A DNA stretch of 64,000 bases, taken from positions 1,984,001 through 2,048,000 of the forward strand of contig NZ_CP094358.1 in the NCBI RefSeq assembly GCF_022807975.1. The letters are read 5' to 3'. A program made the translations under genes and the position numbers. Shown here one piece after another: positions 28,631 to 37,820 of the stretch. This DNA is from Abyssalbus ytuae. Lineage in GTDB: Bacteria > Bacteroidota > Bacteroidia > Flavobacteriales > Flavobacteriaceae. Under the pieces are notes generated by a model. The model ran no database searches, was not told the DNA's origin, and saw only the letters and a list, made by a program, of their open reading frames with translations. Position 1 is the stretch's first letter; each line of letters begins with the position of its first letter.

Positions 28631-29119
28631 ATGATCATTAGAAATGCATTGGAAGAAGATATACCTCACATCCTGAATATTATAAATGAGGCCATTATAA
28701 ATACAACTTCGGTATATGATTATGCCCCACGTACGTTACAAACCCAAACCGAGTGGTTTAATAAAAAAATAAATGACAATATGCCGGTGGTAGTTGGCGA
28801 AATTGATGGCAAGGTAATAGCTTTCGGAAGCTATGGAATTTTTCGCCCGTGGGAAGGATACAGGTTTAGTGTGGAACACTCCGTTTATGTTGATAAAAAC
28901 CACAGAGGAAAAGGATTGGGCAAAAAATTACTGAAGCAACTCATTGAAAAGGCAAAATTACAAGGTTACCATACAATGATTGCCGGGATTGATGCAACTA
29001 ACCTTGCAAGCATTTCATTACACGAGAAATTCGGATTTAAAGAGGCCGGAAGATTTAAAGAAGTAGGACATAAATTTAACACCTGGTTAGACCTGGTTTT
29101 TATGCAATTAATGTTATGA
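28631..29119 (+). CDS. GNAT N-acetyltransferase, phosphinothricin acetyltransferase-like
   Basis: This 162-residue GNAT protein begins MIIRNALEEDIPHILNI. The acetyl-CoA loop RGKGLG is near residue 95. 'VEHSVYVDKNHRGKGLGKKLL' and 'AGIDATNLASISLHEKFGFKEAGRFKEVGHKFNTWLD' are signatures of the PAT/bar group, which acetylates methionine sulfone-type or related amino acids. The start ATG 28631 is preferred over TTG 28619, which adds four unsupported residues. Confidence 0.88.
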   Translation: MIIRNALEEDIPHILNIINEAIINTTSVYDYAPRTLQTQTEWFNKKINDNMPVVVGEIDGKVIAFGSYGIFRPWEGYRFSVEHSVYVDKNHRGKGLGKKLLKQLIEKAKLQGYHTMIAGIDATNLASISLHEKFGFKEAGRFKEVGHKFNTWLDLVFMQLML

Positions 29120-29184
29120 TATGTTGAGTGTTTTACCTCCCAGGGAGAAATACACATGCTACAGGGTTCCGGAGTTTAGGGGAA

Positions 29185-29412
29185 AGGTGAAAACTTTTGT
29201 CGGCGGCATTCCTGAGTTTCAGATAAGCAGAAAACTACAGGAAACAGCTAATTTGAAATGCCATGTTGGCAGAAAACTGTGTGCGCAGGCGTTCTACAGT
29301 TTCCAGAAGGGTGAAACATATGTGCGCCGGCTAATTTTGAGTGTCAAGTTGGCAGAAAACTGCGTGCGCAGGCATTCCTGAACTCCAGGATGGCCGAAAC
29401 AAGCGCGCAACA
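29185..29412. repeat. Tandem imperfect ~83-bp intergenic repeats, GC-richer than surroundings
   Basis: The gap 29120-29543 (424 bases) holds no convincing gene. Two units, 29247-29329 and 29330-29412, share a 30-base core (29265-29294 and 29348-29377) with only two differences; each core contains GTGCGCAGGC. A more degenerate unit is visible at about 29185-29246 (GGCGGCATTCCTGAG versus GCAGGCATTCCTGAA in the last unit). Short inverted segments occur inside the units (GAAAACTGT with ACAGTTTCC). The patch is clearly richer in G+C than the neighbouring genes. I cannot assign it to a known element. Nearest the GH2 gene (29470-29543) the sequence turns AT-rich and must hold that gene's promoter. 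Confidence 0.7.
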
Positions 29413-29543
29413 GTATTTCTAAGGCCTGAGAGATGCCGGAGATCAGGGGCTCACTTTTACAAAATTAGGTAGAACCCCCGCAAAAGCATTGAGAAAGTAT
29501 TTTAATTAAAAATTTATCATATTACTAATCAAAACCAAAACAG

Positions 29544-31370
29544 ATGAACAAAGCCTGTCTTTTCTTGTTTTTCTATTTTATATCCCATACATTTTTGACA
29601 GCTCAAAACGAACTTATCATCAATGTCTACAACAGGGAATCAACCAGTTTAAACGGTACATGGAATTATATTGCAGATCTTTATGAAAACGGATATTATA
29701 ACTACCGGTATGAAGCTTTTGACCAGAAAGAAAACCTTGACCGTAATGCTTATTTTTCAAATTCCAAACCCACCGGTAAATCCGACAGGATTGAATATGA
29801 TTTTGACAAGTCAAAAACTTTAAATGTCCCGGGAGACTGGAATTCCCAGGACGATAAACTATTTTACTACGAAGGTACTGTTTGGTATAAAAAGTCCTTC
29901 AACTATAAAAAAACCAATAAGGACAATAAAGTGTTTGTATATTTTGGTGCGGCCAATTATAAAGCGGAAGTATACTTAAACGGAAAAAAATTAGGAACTC
30001 ATGTGGGTGGTTTTACCCCTTTTAATTTTGAAATAACTAATCTTCTAGAAGAAAAAGACAACTTTTTAATTGTTAAAGTTGATAACAAACGAATAAAAGA
30101 AGGTGTGCCAACCCTTAATACCGATTGGTGGAATTACGGAGGTATAACCAGGGACGTTAAACTCGTGGAAGTCCCTTCAACATACATTCGCGATTATTTC
30201 ATTCAGCTTAACCCTGCCAACAATACACACATAAAAGGTTATATAAAACTATCCGGTGAAGAAATTGCCAATAAAAAAATAAATATAGGGATAGCAGAAC
30301 TTAAAATAAATAAAACGGTTATTACCAACAGTTATGGTATTGCAGATTTTGAAATTCCTGCTAAAAAAATAAAGTACTGGTCATACAAAAATCCTTATCT
30401 GTACAAAGTTGATATTAAAACCGATAGTGATGAAATAACAGATCAGATAGGCTTCCGGACAATTAAAACCAGCGGACAGGACATACTATTAAACGGGAAG
30501 CCGGTTTTTTTAAAAGGAATTTCAATACATGAGGAAAACCCTCTTAAAGGCGGCAGGGCCACCACCATGGAAGATGCTGAATTGCTTTTAAACTGGGCAA
30601 AAGAACTGGGTTGTAATTTTGTCCGTTTGGCCCATTACCCCCATAATGAGCATATGTTGCGTTTGGCCGATAAAAAGGGAATAATGGTTTGGGAAGAAAA
30701 CCCGGTGTACTGGACCATACAATGGGAAAACAAAGAAACTTATCAAAATGCCGAAAACCAATTGAAAGAAGTGATAAGCCGGGACAAAAACAGGGCGGCC
30801 GTAATTATATGGTCTATGGCAAACGAAACGCCGGTGAGTGAACCAAGGACATCCTTTTTAAAAAATCTTGCATCTACAGCACGAAAAATGGATTCTACAC
30901 GGTTATTAAGTGCTGCCTTAGAGCAAAATACTGATAAAAACAATCCGGATGTTATGCATATTGATGATCCCTTTGCCAATACGGTTGATATTTTGAGTTT
31001 TAATCAATACATAGGTTGGTATGCAGGTTTACCGGAAAGAACCGGGAAAATAGTTTGGGAAATTGACCATGATAAGCCTGTTTTTATTTCAGAATTTGGT
31101 GCCGGGGCCAAATATGGTTTTCACGGGGATAAAACCGAGCGGTGGACAGAAGAGTTTCAGGAGTATCTTTATGAAGAAACTTTAAAAATGATCAGCAAAA
31201 TACCTCAGCTAAGAGGCATTTCTCCCTGGATTTTAGTTGATTTCAGGTCGCCAAGGCGTCATTTACCCGGAATTCAGGATGAATGGAACAGAAAAGGGCT
31301 GATTTCTTCCGAAGGAAATAAGAAAAAAGCTTTTTTTGTACTCCGGGAATTTTATCAATCTAAACCGTAA
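29544..31370 (+). CDS. Secreted glycoside hydrolase family 2 enzyme (beta-glucuronidase/galactosidase-like)
   Basis: This 608-residue GH2 protein has a signal peptide (residues 1-21, FLTAQ). A jelly-roll sugar-binding domain (~35-215, 'KLFYYEGTVWYKKSFNY', 'YFGAANYKAEVYLNGKKLG'), an Ig-like domain (~215-310) and the TIM barrel (from 'IKTSGQDILLNGKPVFLKGISIHEE') follow. The acid/base Glu is residue 428 (WSMANE) and the nucleophile Glu 517 (FISEFGAG). It is similar to beta-glucuronidases in size. There is no SusCD pair nearby, so it is not in a standard polysaccharide utilisation locus. A GNAT gene follows after 5 bases. Confidence 0.93.
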   Translation: MNKACLFLFFYFISHTFLTAQNELIINVYNRESTSLNGTWNYIADLYENGYYNYRYEAFDQKENLDRNAYFSNSKPTGKSDRIEYDFDKSKTLNVPGDWNSQDDKLFYYEGTVWYKKSFNYKKTNKDNKVFVYFGAANYKAEVYLNGKKLGTHVGGFTPFNFEITNLLEEKDNFLIVKVDNKRIKEGVPTLNTDWWNYGGITRDVKLVEVPSTYIRDYFIQLNPANNTHIKGYIKLSGEEIANKKINIGIAELKINKTVITNSYGIADFEIPAKKIKYWSYKNPYLYKVDIKTDSDEITDQIGFRTIKTSGQDILLNGKPVFLKGISIHEENPLKGGRATTMEDAELLLNWAKELGCNFVRLAHYPHNEHMLRLADKKGIMVWEENPVYWTIQWENKETYQNAENQLKEVISRDKNRAAVIIWSMANETPVSEPRTSFLKNLASTARKMDSTRLLSAALEQNTDKNNPDVMHIDDPFANTVDILSFNQYIGWYAGLPERTGKIVWEIDHDKPVFISEFGAGAKYGFHGDKTERWTEEFQEYLYEETLKMISKIPQLRGISPWILVDFRSPRRHLPGIQDEWNRKGLISSEGNKKKAFFVLREFYQSKP

Positions 31371-31375
31371 TTTTT

Positions 31376-31879
31376 GTGAATATATTAATAGCTCAAAAAG
31401 ATCAATTGCCAATAATTCATCAACTGGCACATATTATCTGGCCGCCAACTTTTAAAGAGATTCTTTCACCACAACAAATTGATTATATGCTACATATGAT
31501 GTATAGTCCTGAATCTTTACTTAAACAACTTGAAAACGGGCATCATTTTATTATTGCGGAACAAGACGGGAAATATTCAGGCTACGCTTCGTATGAGTTT
31601 AATTATAAAAATGAATTAAAAACTAAAATTCACAAAATATATGTGTTGCCCGAAACCCAGGGGCAAGGCATTGGCAAAACACTTATTGATTACATTGAAA
31701 ATGAATCAATAAAAAAAGAGATGGGTTTACTTACCTTAAATGTAAACAGGTATAATAAAGCCGTGGGTTTTTATGAAAAAACCGGCTTTAAAACCACCGG
31801 GGTGGAAGATATTGATATTGGTAACGGCTTTTTAATGGAAGATTTTATTATGGAAAAACCTGTTAGTAAAACAAACTGA
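31376..31879 (+). CDS. GNAT family N-acetyltransferase
   Basis: This 167-residue acetyltransferase has the acetyl-CoA loop QGQGIG in 'IYVLPETQGQGIGKTLIDYIE' and a C-terminal 'LNVNRYNKAVGFYEKTGFKTTG'. It starts with GTG at 31376, five bases after the GH2 stop; no ATG gives a full N-terminus ('MNILIAQKDQLPIIHQLAHIIWPPTFKEIL' is the family-like start). The substrate is unknown. It converges on the AAA+ gene. Confidence 0.88.
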   Translation: MNILIAQKDQLPIIHQLAHIIWPPTFKEILSPQQIDYMLHMMYSPESLLKQLENGHHFIIAEQDGKYSGYASYEFNYKNELKTKIHKIYVLPETQGQGIGKTLIDYIENESIKKEMGLLTLNVNRYNKAVGFYEKTGFKTTGVEDIDIGNGFLMEDFIMEKPVSKTN

Positions 31880-31897
31880 AAAATTCTTATCCACCAT

Positions 31898-33364
31898 TTA
31901 CAGTCCACTAATGTAACTTCCATACAAATCTTTAAACTGATACCCTTTTATAAATCTTTTTTTACTGAGTTTTTTGTTTTGCACCAATCCCCAAAGCAAA
32001 AATTCCATCATAAAATATCTTTGGGGCGTATCCGCTATTTCAGCTTGATATTTATCCAATATCCCGGCTAAAGGTTTTACAGAGTTTAAAATTGTTTTAT
32101 ACTCATCATCCTTTATATCATCTAACAATTCAAAACCTTCTCCCTCAAAAAACCAGGCTATTAATTTATCATAGGGTGTTTTTTGGTTTTGTTTTTCCAA
32201 TTTTTCAATTTTCGGAAAATATTCGGGGAATAAAGACTGTATAGCATTACCTATCAGGGTTTCGGCAACAAATGCTGCTCCCTCCTGCTCTCCTTCGTAA
32301 ACTAATTCTACTTTACCGGTAACAGAGGGTATAACCCCCATAAAATCACTAAGCCTGACTGTAGTTGTTTCATCTCCTGTTTTTAAGGCCCTTCTTTCGG
32401 CCGTGCTTAATAAATTTTCATAGGCGGTAATACTCATCCGGGCGCTAACACCGCTTTTATGATCTATATATTCGCTTTCCCTTGCTTCAAAACTTATTTG
32501 CTCCAACAATTCTTTAGCCAATTGAGGAACCATAATATTTTTGGATTGAAGTTCATCTGGTCTGGCTTCATGTTCCGTAATAATCCGGGCTACTTCCAAA
32601 CTTTCAGGATAATGGGTTAATATCTGGGAACCTATCCGGTCTTTTAAAGGGGTAACAATGCTTCCCCTGTTAGTATAATCTTCTGGATTGGCTGTGAATA
32701 CAAATTGCATATCGAGTGGTAACCTTACTTTAAAACCCCGTATTTGAATATCTCCTTCCTGTAATATGTTAAAGAGAGCTACCTGTATTCTTGCCTGTAA
32801 ATCGGGAAGTTCATTTATAACAAAAATACATCTGTTTGCGCGGGGAATCATTCCGTAATGTATAACGCGATCATCGGCATACGATAATTTTAAATTAGCG
32901 GCTTTTATAGGATCCACATCGCCAATTAAATCGGCAACCGTAACATCCGGGGTAGCCAGTTTTTCAAAAAACCTTTCTTCTCTGTGCATCCAGGTTACCG
33001 GGGTATCATCCCCTTTTTCCTTAATAAGCTCCCTGGCATATCTCGAAATCGGGTTGAGCGGATCGTCATTAATTTCCGATCCTGCCACTACGGGAATCCA
33101 TTCGTCCAGTAAATTTACCATAAGCCGGGCCAGTCTTGTTTTGGCCTGACCCCGTAAACCTAATAAATTTATATTATGCCGCGAGAGTATCGCTCTTTCC
33201 AATTCAGGAATTACGCTGTTTTCGTACCCATATATTCCCTGAAAAGTAACTTCATCATTTTTAATTTTTTCCCTTAAGTTTTTTCTTAATTCATCTTTTA
33301 TGCTTTTGCTTTCATAGCCTGCTTTTTTAAGCTCACCTAAAGTATTTATAGTTTGTACGTTCAT
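31898..33364 (-). CDS. MoxR/ChlI-type AAA+ ATPase (magnesium-chelatase-like)
   Basis: This 488-residue AAA+ protein has a P-loop of GLRGQAKT (residues 69-76), 'DLIGDVDPIK' typical of the Mg-chelatase I subfamily, a Walker-B-like 'CIFVINE' (179-185) in which the usual Asp is Asn, sensor 1 'FTANPEDYTNRG', and 'ARMSITAYENLLSTAERRA' in the lid. The C-terminal ~120 residues are specific to this group. It is encoded 22 bases after a VWA-domain protein. AAA+/VWA pairs of this kind act as ATP-driven chaperones that insert metals or remodel complexes; this one is not part of a chlorophyll or cobalamin pathway here. The true client is unknown. Confidence 0.88.
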   Translation of the reverse strand: MNVQTINTLGELKKAGYESKSIKDELRKNLREKIKNDEVTFQGIYGYENSVIPELERAILSRHNINLLGLRGQAKTRLARLMVNLLDEWIPVVAGSEINDDPLNPISRYARELIKEKGDDTPVTWMHREERFFEKLATPDVTVADLIGDVDPIKAANLKLSYADDRVIHYGMIPRANRCIFVINELPDLQARIQVALFNILQEGDIQIRGFKVRLPLDMQFVFTANPEDYTNRGSIVTPLKDRIGSQILTHYPESLEVARIITEHEARPDELQSKNIMVPQLAKELLEQISFEARESEYIDHKSGVSARMSITAYENLLSTAERRALKTGDETTTVRLSDFMGVIPSVTGKVELVYEGEQEGAAFVAETLIGNAIQSLFPEYFPKIEKLEKQNQKTPYDKLIAWFFEGEGFELLDDIKDDEYKTILNSVKPLAGILDKYQAEIADTPQRYFMMEFLLWGLVQNKKLSKKRFIKGYQFKDLYGSYISGL

Positions 33365-33386
33365 TGCAATTTTTTTGAAACTGATG

Positions 33387-34511
33387 TTATCCTCTTATTC
33401 TTTTCTTTCTGTTCGTTTCATAATCTTCAAAAATCATTTCTCCAAGACCTTTAAGTCCAGTGTAAAATGCTTTGCCCTGATTGGCTTCGGTAAAATATCT
33501 TACAAACTGCATTAAATATGCATCCTGTGCAATCATAAATGTAGTGATTGGAATACGCAGTTTTCTTGCCTGCCGGGCCGTATCATAACATTTTTCCACA
33601 ATTTTACTGTCTAGCCCCACACTGTTCATATAGTAAGATCCGTCCGGTTTTCTCAGGCAACTGGGTTTTCCGTCGGTAATCATGAAAATTTGCTTGTTCG
33701 TATTGCGTTTTCTTCGCAATAAATCCATAGCGAGCTGTAATCCGGCAACTGTATTGGTATGGTACGGGCCCACTTTTAAATACGGCAAATCTTTTATGGC
33801 TATTGGCCATGCATCGTTACCAAAAACCAAAATGTCCAGAGAATCTTTCGGATACCGGGTAGTAATGAGTTCGGCCAGAGCCATTGCTACTTTTTTTGCG
33901 GGCGTTATGCGGTCTTCGCCATATAATATCATACTGTGGCTAATGTCAATCATTAGTACGGTGCTCATTTGTGCTTTAAAATGAGTTTCTTCTACCACCA
34001 GATCGTTTTCTGTCATCCTGAAGTTGTCCGGACCGTTATTAATCTGAGCGTTCTTTAAACTTTCTGTCATAGAAATTCTGTCTAAAGAATCGCCAAACTG
34101 ATAATTTCTAAAATCGCCTGTATGTTCATCGCCCTGCCCGGTATATTTTGACCGGTGGTTTCCTATAGCACTTTTCTTTATGTTTCCAAATATCTGGTCC
34201 AGGGCCTGCTGTCTGATTGCTCTTTCTGTTTTGGCTGTAATAGCCATTCCTCCCGTGCCATTATCATTAACTTCTTCGCGGATGTACCCCTTCTTTTTAA
34301 GATCTTCTACAAAATCATCTATGGTATAATCTTCATCGGTTAAACTGTATTCTTTATCCAATTCACGAAGCCAACTTAATGCTTCCTCCAAATCGCCGGA
34401 AGTATGGGTAATAAGTTCTTTGAAAATATCAAACAATTTATCAAACGGAGATTGATAAGGTGTTTCATATTTACTGAAAATAAACCCTTTTTGTCTATAT
34501 ACTTTATTCAT
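33387..34511 (-). CDS. VWA domain protein, partner of the AAA+ ATPase
   Basis: This 374-residue cytosolic protein has an N-terminal helical, acidic region (~1-110, 'EEALSWLRELDKEYSL') and a C-terminal von Willebrand A domain. The MIDAS motif DISHS is at residues 189-193 and the later MIDAS residues are in 'MITDGKPS' (D280). VWA proteins of this type bind the hexameric AAA+ ring through the MIDAS site. It is the first gene of the two-gene operon (22-base gap to the ATPase). It is divergent from the patatin gene. Confidence 0.88.
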   Translation of the reverse strand: MNKVYRQKGFIFSKYETPYQSPFDKLFDIFKELITHTSGDLEEALSWLRELDKEYSLTDEDYTIDDFVEDLKKKGYIREEVNDNGTGGMAITAKTERAIRQQALDQIFGNIKKSAIGNHRSKYTGQGDEHTGDFRNYQFGDSLDRISMTESLKNAQINNGPDNFRMTENDLVVEETHFKAQMSTVLMIDISHSMILYGEDRITPAKKVAMALAELITTRYPKDSLDILVFGNDAWPIAIKDLPYLKVGPYHTNTVAGLQLAMDLLRRKRNTNKQIFMITDGKPSCLRKPDGSYYMNSVGLDSKIVEKCYDTARQARKLRIPITTFMIAQDAYLMQFVRYFTEANQGKAFYTGLKGLGEMIFEDYETNRKKRIRG

Positions 34512-34711
34512 AGCACATTAAAAATACTACTTTTTACCTAAATCTCTATGCAACAGTACACCAGATATAAATTAAAGTTTTGTTAATGGTGGTTTATAAA
34601 ACTAATATGTCCATTCATGATTTATATAAATTTAACTCATTAAATAACGGGTAAATCCCCTGCGGATTTATTGTTCAAATTTTTAACTTCGTTTTCTACA
34701 TATGCTTTAAA

Positions 34712-36442
34712 ATGGAAAACAAAAAATTTAAACTGTGCATTACCATGGCCGGTGCGGTTTCTGCCGGTGCATATACCGGTGGTGTACTCGATTATTTACT
34801 AGAAACCCTTCATTTATGGGAAAAAGCCAAAGTTAGAAACCGTGAACTGGGTGAAAATCATCCTGACTATGATCATTCTATCCCCATGCACGATATTGAA
34901 ATAGATGTGATTAGCGGAGCATCGGCCGGGGGAATTACCGGAACTATTTCACTTTTAAGTGTTTTAGATGAAAATTACCAATATGCAAATGAGTCTAACC
35001 CTGAAGGAAAAAACAATCTTTTTTATCAGAGTTGGGTAGAAATGGCTGATGACGAAAAAAGTAATACGCTAACAAAGCTACTAAGTACCGATGACCTTGA
35101 GAAAGTAAAAAAGCCGGAGGCTTTGCTTAACACTTCAGCTATTGAGATGATAGCCAATAAAGCATTGACAATAAATAAAGCGGTTAAATATCCTCCGTAT
35201 GTTTCAAAAAATTTAGATTTAATACTTACTACTACCAATTTAAGGGGTATAAATTTTAAAATTGATTTTAGTGGTATTAATGATGATTCATCAAGTGTTA
35301 TTACCAGTCATGGCGGTTTTTTAAGATACAAAGTGAAGAATGAACTTCATGACCGTGGTATTCCTGATGATAATAAAAGCCTGTATTATGTATTGGATTT
35401 GAATGAAGAACAGGATATAGAATATTTAAGAGATGCAACCCTGAGTACTGCAGCATTTCCTATAGGATTAAAACCACGAGAAATAGTTATATCAAAAAAA
35501 TATATTCAACGTTATCCTAAATACCTTTTTGGAAGAAGAAAAGGTATAAGCCCTATTATTAATGATAATGAGGAAGCTTATAAGTTTAATTCCATAGACG
35601 GAGGACTTATTAACAACGAACCTTTTGGTATTGGATTAAAAATCTTAAAAGAAAAAAATCCGGGTATTTTAAAAAAAGATAATTACGCGGTTATAATGGT
35701 AGATCCTTTTCCTAATCAGGATAACACTACACTTGAACCACATAACGGTAGAAATATAATTGATGTGGCTAAAGGAATGTTTAAAGCGCTCAGAAATCAG
35801 GTAATGTTCAACCAGGATGGTATTTTAGATGCTTTGTCATTAAGCGACAGAACAAAATTTTTAATAGCCCCAAGCAGAAAACAAAACATAAACGGGGTAT
35901 GGAGACGATCTAAAAACCATCTGGCTTCTTATCCTATTAGCGGATTTGCAGGATTTTTGGATAAATCTTTTAGAAAACATGATTTTGAATTAGGTAGAAA
36001 AAATTGTCAGGCTTTTTTACGCTATTACTTTTCTGTTGAAAAAGAAAATATTGAAAAAAGATTAGGGGAACAAGTATCGAAAGAAGCTTTGGAAAGATTT
36101 TCTTATGCATATCCTCCACGCGACGTTAATGGTAAATACTATTTTCCTATTATACCCGATATGAAAGTTAAAACAGCCTTTGACACCTCATTTCTTACTG
36201 ATAAATACGGAAATGAAGCAGATATTCCTTATCCTGAATATCCTTCTTTTTCATTACAAAATTTTGACCGTGAATATAAAAGTATATTAAGAAAAAGAGT
36301 TCGGGGTATAGTCAAAAAACTTGCAGACAACTGGTTTCTTTACACAGGCTTTAAATTTTTATTTCAGAATAAAACTTATAATTACATAAAAAATACAATT
36401 GCTAAAGAACTTTTTGATGCCGACTTACTAAAAAATAATTAA
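34712..36442 (+). CDS. Patatin-like phospholipase
   Basis: This 576-residue patatin-family lipid acyl hydrolase has the oxyanion loop 'TMAGAVSAGAYTGGVLDYLL' (~11-30), nucleophile Ser 71 in GASAGG and the catalytic Asp in 'NSIDGGLINNEPF' (~298). The Ser-Asp dyad is complete. There is no signal peptide; it is likely cytosolic or peripheral. At almost twice the length of the core patatin domain it has a ~220-residue C-terminal extension ending in an amphipathic segment ('FLYTGFKFLFQNKTYNYIK') that could touch a membrane (inference). It ends 5 bases from the convergent GNAT gene and no terminator is visible. Confidence 0.9.
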   Translation: MENKKFKLCITMAGAVSAGAYTGGVLDYLLETLHLWEKAKVRNRELGENHPDYDHSIPMHDIEIDVISGASAGGITGTISLLSVLDENYQYANESNPEGKNNLFYQSWVEMADDEKSNTLTKLLSTDDLEKVKKPEALLNTSAIEMIANKALTINKAVKYPPYVSKNLDLILTTTNLRGINFKIDFSGINDDSSSVITSHGGFLRYKVKNELHDRGIPDDNKSLYYVLDLNEEQDIEYLRDATLSTAAFPIGLKPREIVISKKYIQRYPKYLFGRRKGISPIINDNEEAYKFNSIDGGLINNEPFGIGLKILKEKNPGILKKDNYAVIMVDPFPNQDNTTLEPHNGRNIIDVAKGMFKALRNQVMFNQDGILDALSLSDRTKFLIAPSRKQNINGVWRRSKNHLASYPISGFAGFLDKSFRKHDFELGRKNCQAFLRYYFSVEKENIEKRLGEQVSKEALERFSYAYPPRDVNGKYYFPIIPDMKVKTAFDTSFLTDKYGNEADIPYPEYPSFSLQNFDREYKSILRKRVRGIVKKLADNWFLYTGFKFLFQNKTYNYIKNTIAKELFDADLLKNN

Positions 36443-36447
36443 AAAAG

Positions 36448-36891
36448 TTATACTGATTTTATCATTTCGATATGCGGAATCCCATCTTCTAAATATTTTT
36501 TTCCTGTAAAAACAAACTGATGATTTTCGTAAAATTTTTGCAGATATTCCTGGGCCGATATTTTTATGATTGTCGGCCCGAAATTGTTATAAACAACTTC
36601 AATAGATGCTTTCATAATATCATGCCCATAGCCATATTTTCTTTCTGATTTCTCCACTACTACCCTGCCAATACTTGCATATTCAAAGTAGTGTCCGGGA
36701 GCAAAAATTCTTGTATAAGCTACAATTTTATCATTTTTAATACCTAAGAGATGCAAAGCTTTACGATCTTTATTATCAATATCCTGGTAAATACATTCTT
36801 GTTCTACTACAAAAACTTCACTTCTCAATTTAAGTAGATCATACAGTTCACTAAGAGTTAATTTATTAAAAGCTTTAACCTGTATATCCAT
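36448..36891 (-). CDS. GNAT acetyltransferase, ElaA family
   Basis: This 147-residue ElaA-like protein shows 'LSELYDLLKLRSEVFVVEQECIYQDIDNKD', the family hallmark, followed by 'IGRVVVEKSERKYGYGHDIMKASIE' (acetyl-CoA loop) and 'ISAQEYLQKFYENHQFV'. The acceptor is unknown. It is the third gene of a tight operon rpiB-CDF-elaA (5-base gap). Confidence 0.92.
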   Translation of the reverse strand: MDIQVKAFNKLTLSELYDLLKLRSEVFVVEQECIYQDIDNKDRKALHLLGIKNDKIVAYTRIFAPGHYFEYASIGRVVVEKSERKYGYGHDIMKASIEVVYNNFGPTIIKISAQEYLQKFYENHQFVFTGKKYLEDGIPHIEMIKSV

Positions 36892-36896
36892 AATTT

Positions 36897-37817
36897 TTAA
36901 TCCTGAACAATATAATCTTTAGGATCTTCTTTGTTATATTCCGGTTGTATATTAACATGATTTATTTGAAAATCATCATGTAAAATTTTTTCTATTTTTT
37001 CTAAAATATTATCAAATTCAGATACTTTGATATCTTCTTTAAGATCAAGATGTGCTTCTAAATGTAATTCATCATCATTTAAACACCATACATGTATATG
37101 ATGAAGTTTATTTACAGATGGTATTTGATGTATAGCTGTTACTATTTCTTTTATATTTATATGGTCCGGAGCAAAAAGCATCAGCATTCTTGTAGATCTT
37201 TTTAATAAATCATATCCTACATATACCAGGTATACTGCAATTAAAAAAGTAAGTACGCTGTCTACCCAATATATTTTATAAAATTTCATAAGTAAACCAC
37301 CTACTAATACGGCTACACTTGCTAACATATCAGTTAATAAATGTAAATAAGCCGACCTCATATTGATATTTTTATCGGCATCTTTTTTCAATAAAAGTAC
37401 ACTTAAACCATTGGCAACAATACCTAATAAAGAAAGCCAAATAACAATATCCGATTCTATTTCATGAGGGTGAAGAAATCTTTTTACAGCTTCTTTTATT
37501 AATAACACGGCAACTACAATTAAAGTTGCGGCATTAACAAACGCTGCTATTATTTCTGCCCTTTTATAACCAAATGTTTTATTTGTTGAAGCCTTCCTTT
37601 TAGATAATAAATTAGCTATATAACTTATTACAAGTGATAATACATCGGTAAAGTTATGAAGTGCATCTGATAATAAAGATAAACTATTGGAAAGAATCCC
37701 TCCTACCACCTGAGAAGCAGTAATAAGTATATTTAAAAGAATAGAAATAAAAAGATTTCTACCTTTTAAATCACTATGATGGTGATGATGATTGTTATGG
37801 TTATGGGACTGACCCAT
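36897..37817 (-). CDS. Cation diffusion facilitator (zinc/cobalt/cadmium exporter)
   Basis: This 306-residue CDF transporter has a His-rich N-terminus (HNHNNHHHHHS) and six transmembrane helices. The metal-site motifs are 'LLSDALHNFTDVLSLV' in helix 2 and 'LHLLTDMLASVAV' in helix 5, i.e. the HD-HD arrangement of zinc exporters such as ZitB/CzcD. The cytoplasmic C-terminal domain (~210-306) carries more His and acidic residues ('HIHVWCLNDDELHLEAHLDL'). It exports divalent metal, probably Zn, using proton exchange. It is linked to rpiB by a 3-base gap. Confidence 0.94.
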   Translation of the reverse strand: MGQSHNHNNHHHHHSDLKGRNLFISILLNILITASQVVGGILSNSLSLLSDALHNFTDVLSLVISYIANLLSKRKASTNKTFGYKRAEIIAAFVNAATLIVVAVLLIKEAVKRFLHPHEIESDIVIWLSLLGIVANGLSVLLLKKDADKNINMRSAYLHLLTDMLASVAVLVGGLLMKFYKIYWVDSVLTFLIAVYLVYVGYDLLKRSTRMLMLFAPDHINIKEIVTAIHQIPSVNKLHHIHVWCLNDDELHLEAHLDLKEDIKVSEFDNILEKIEKILHDDFQINHVNIQPEYNKEDPKDYIVQD

Positions 37818-37820
37818 TTA

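Noticed and set aside
29121-29381. Possible 86-residue gene in the gap before the GH2 gene
   Set aside because: It runs through the imperfect 83-bp repeats, changes with each unit, and resembles no protein; the repeats explain the sequence better.
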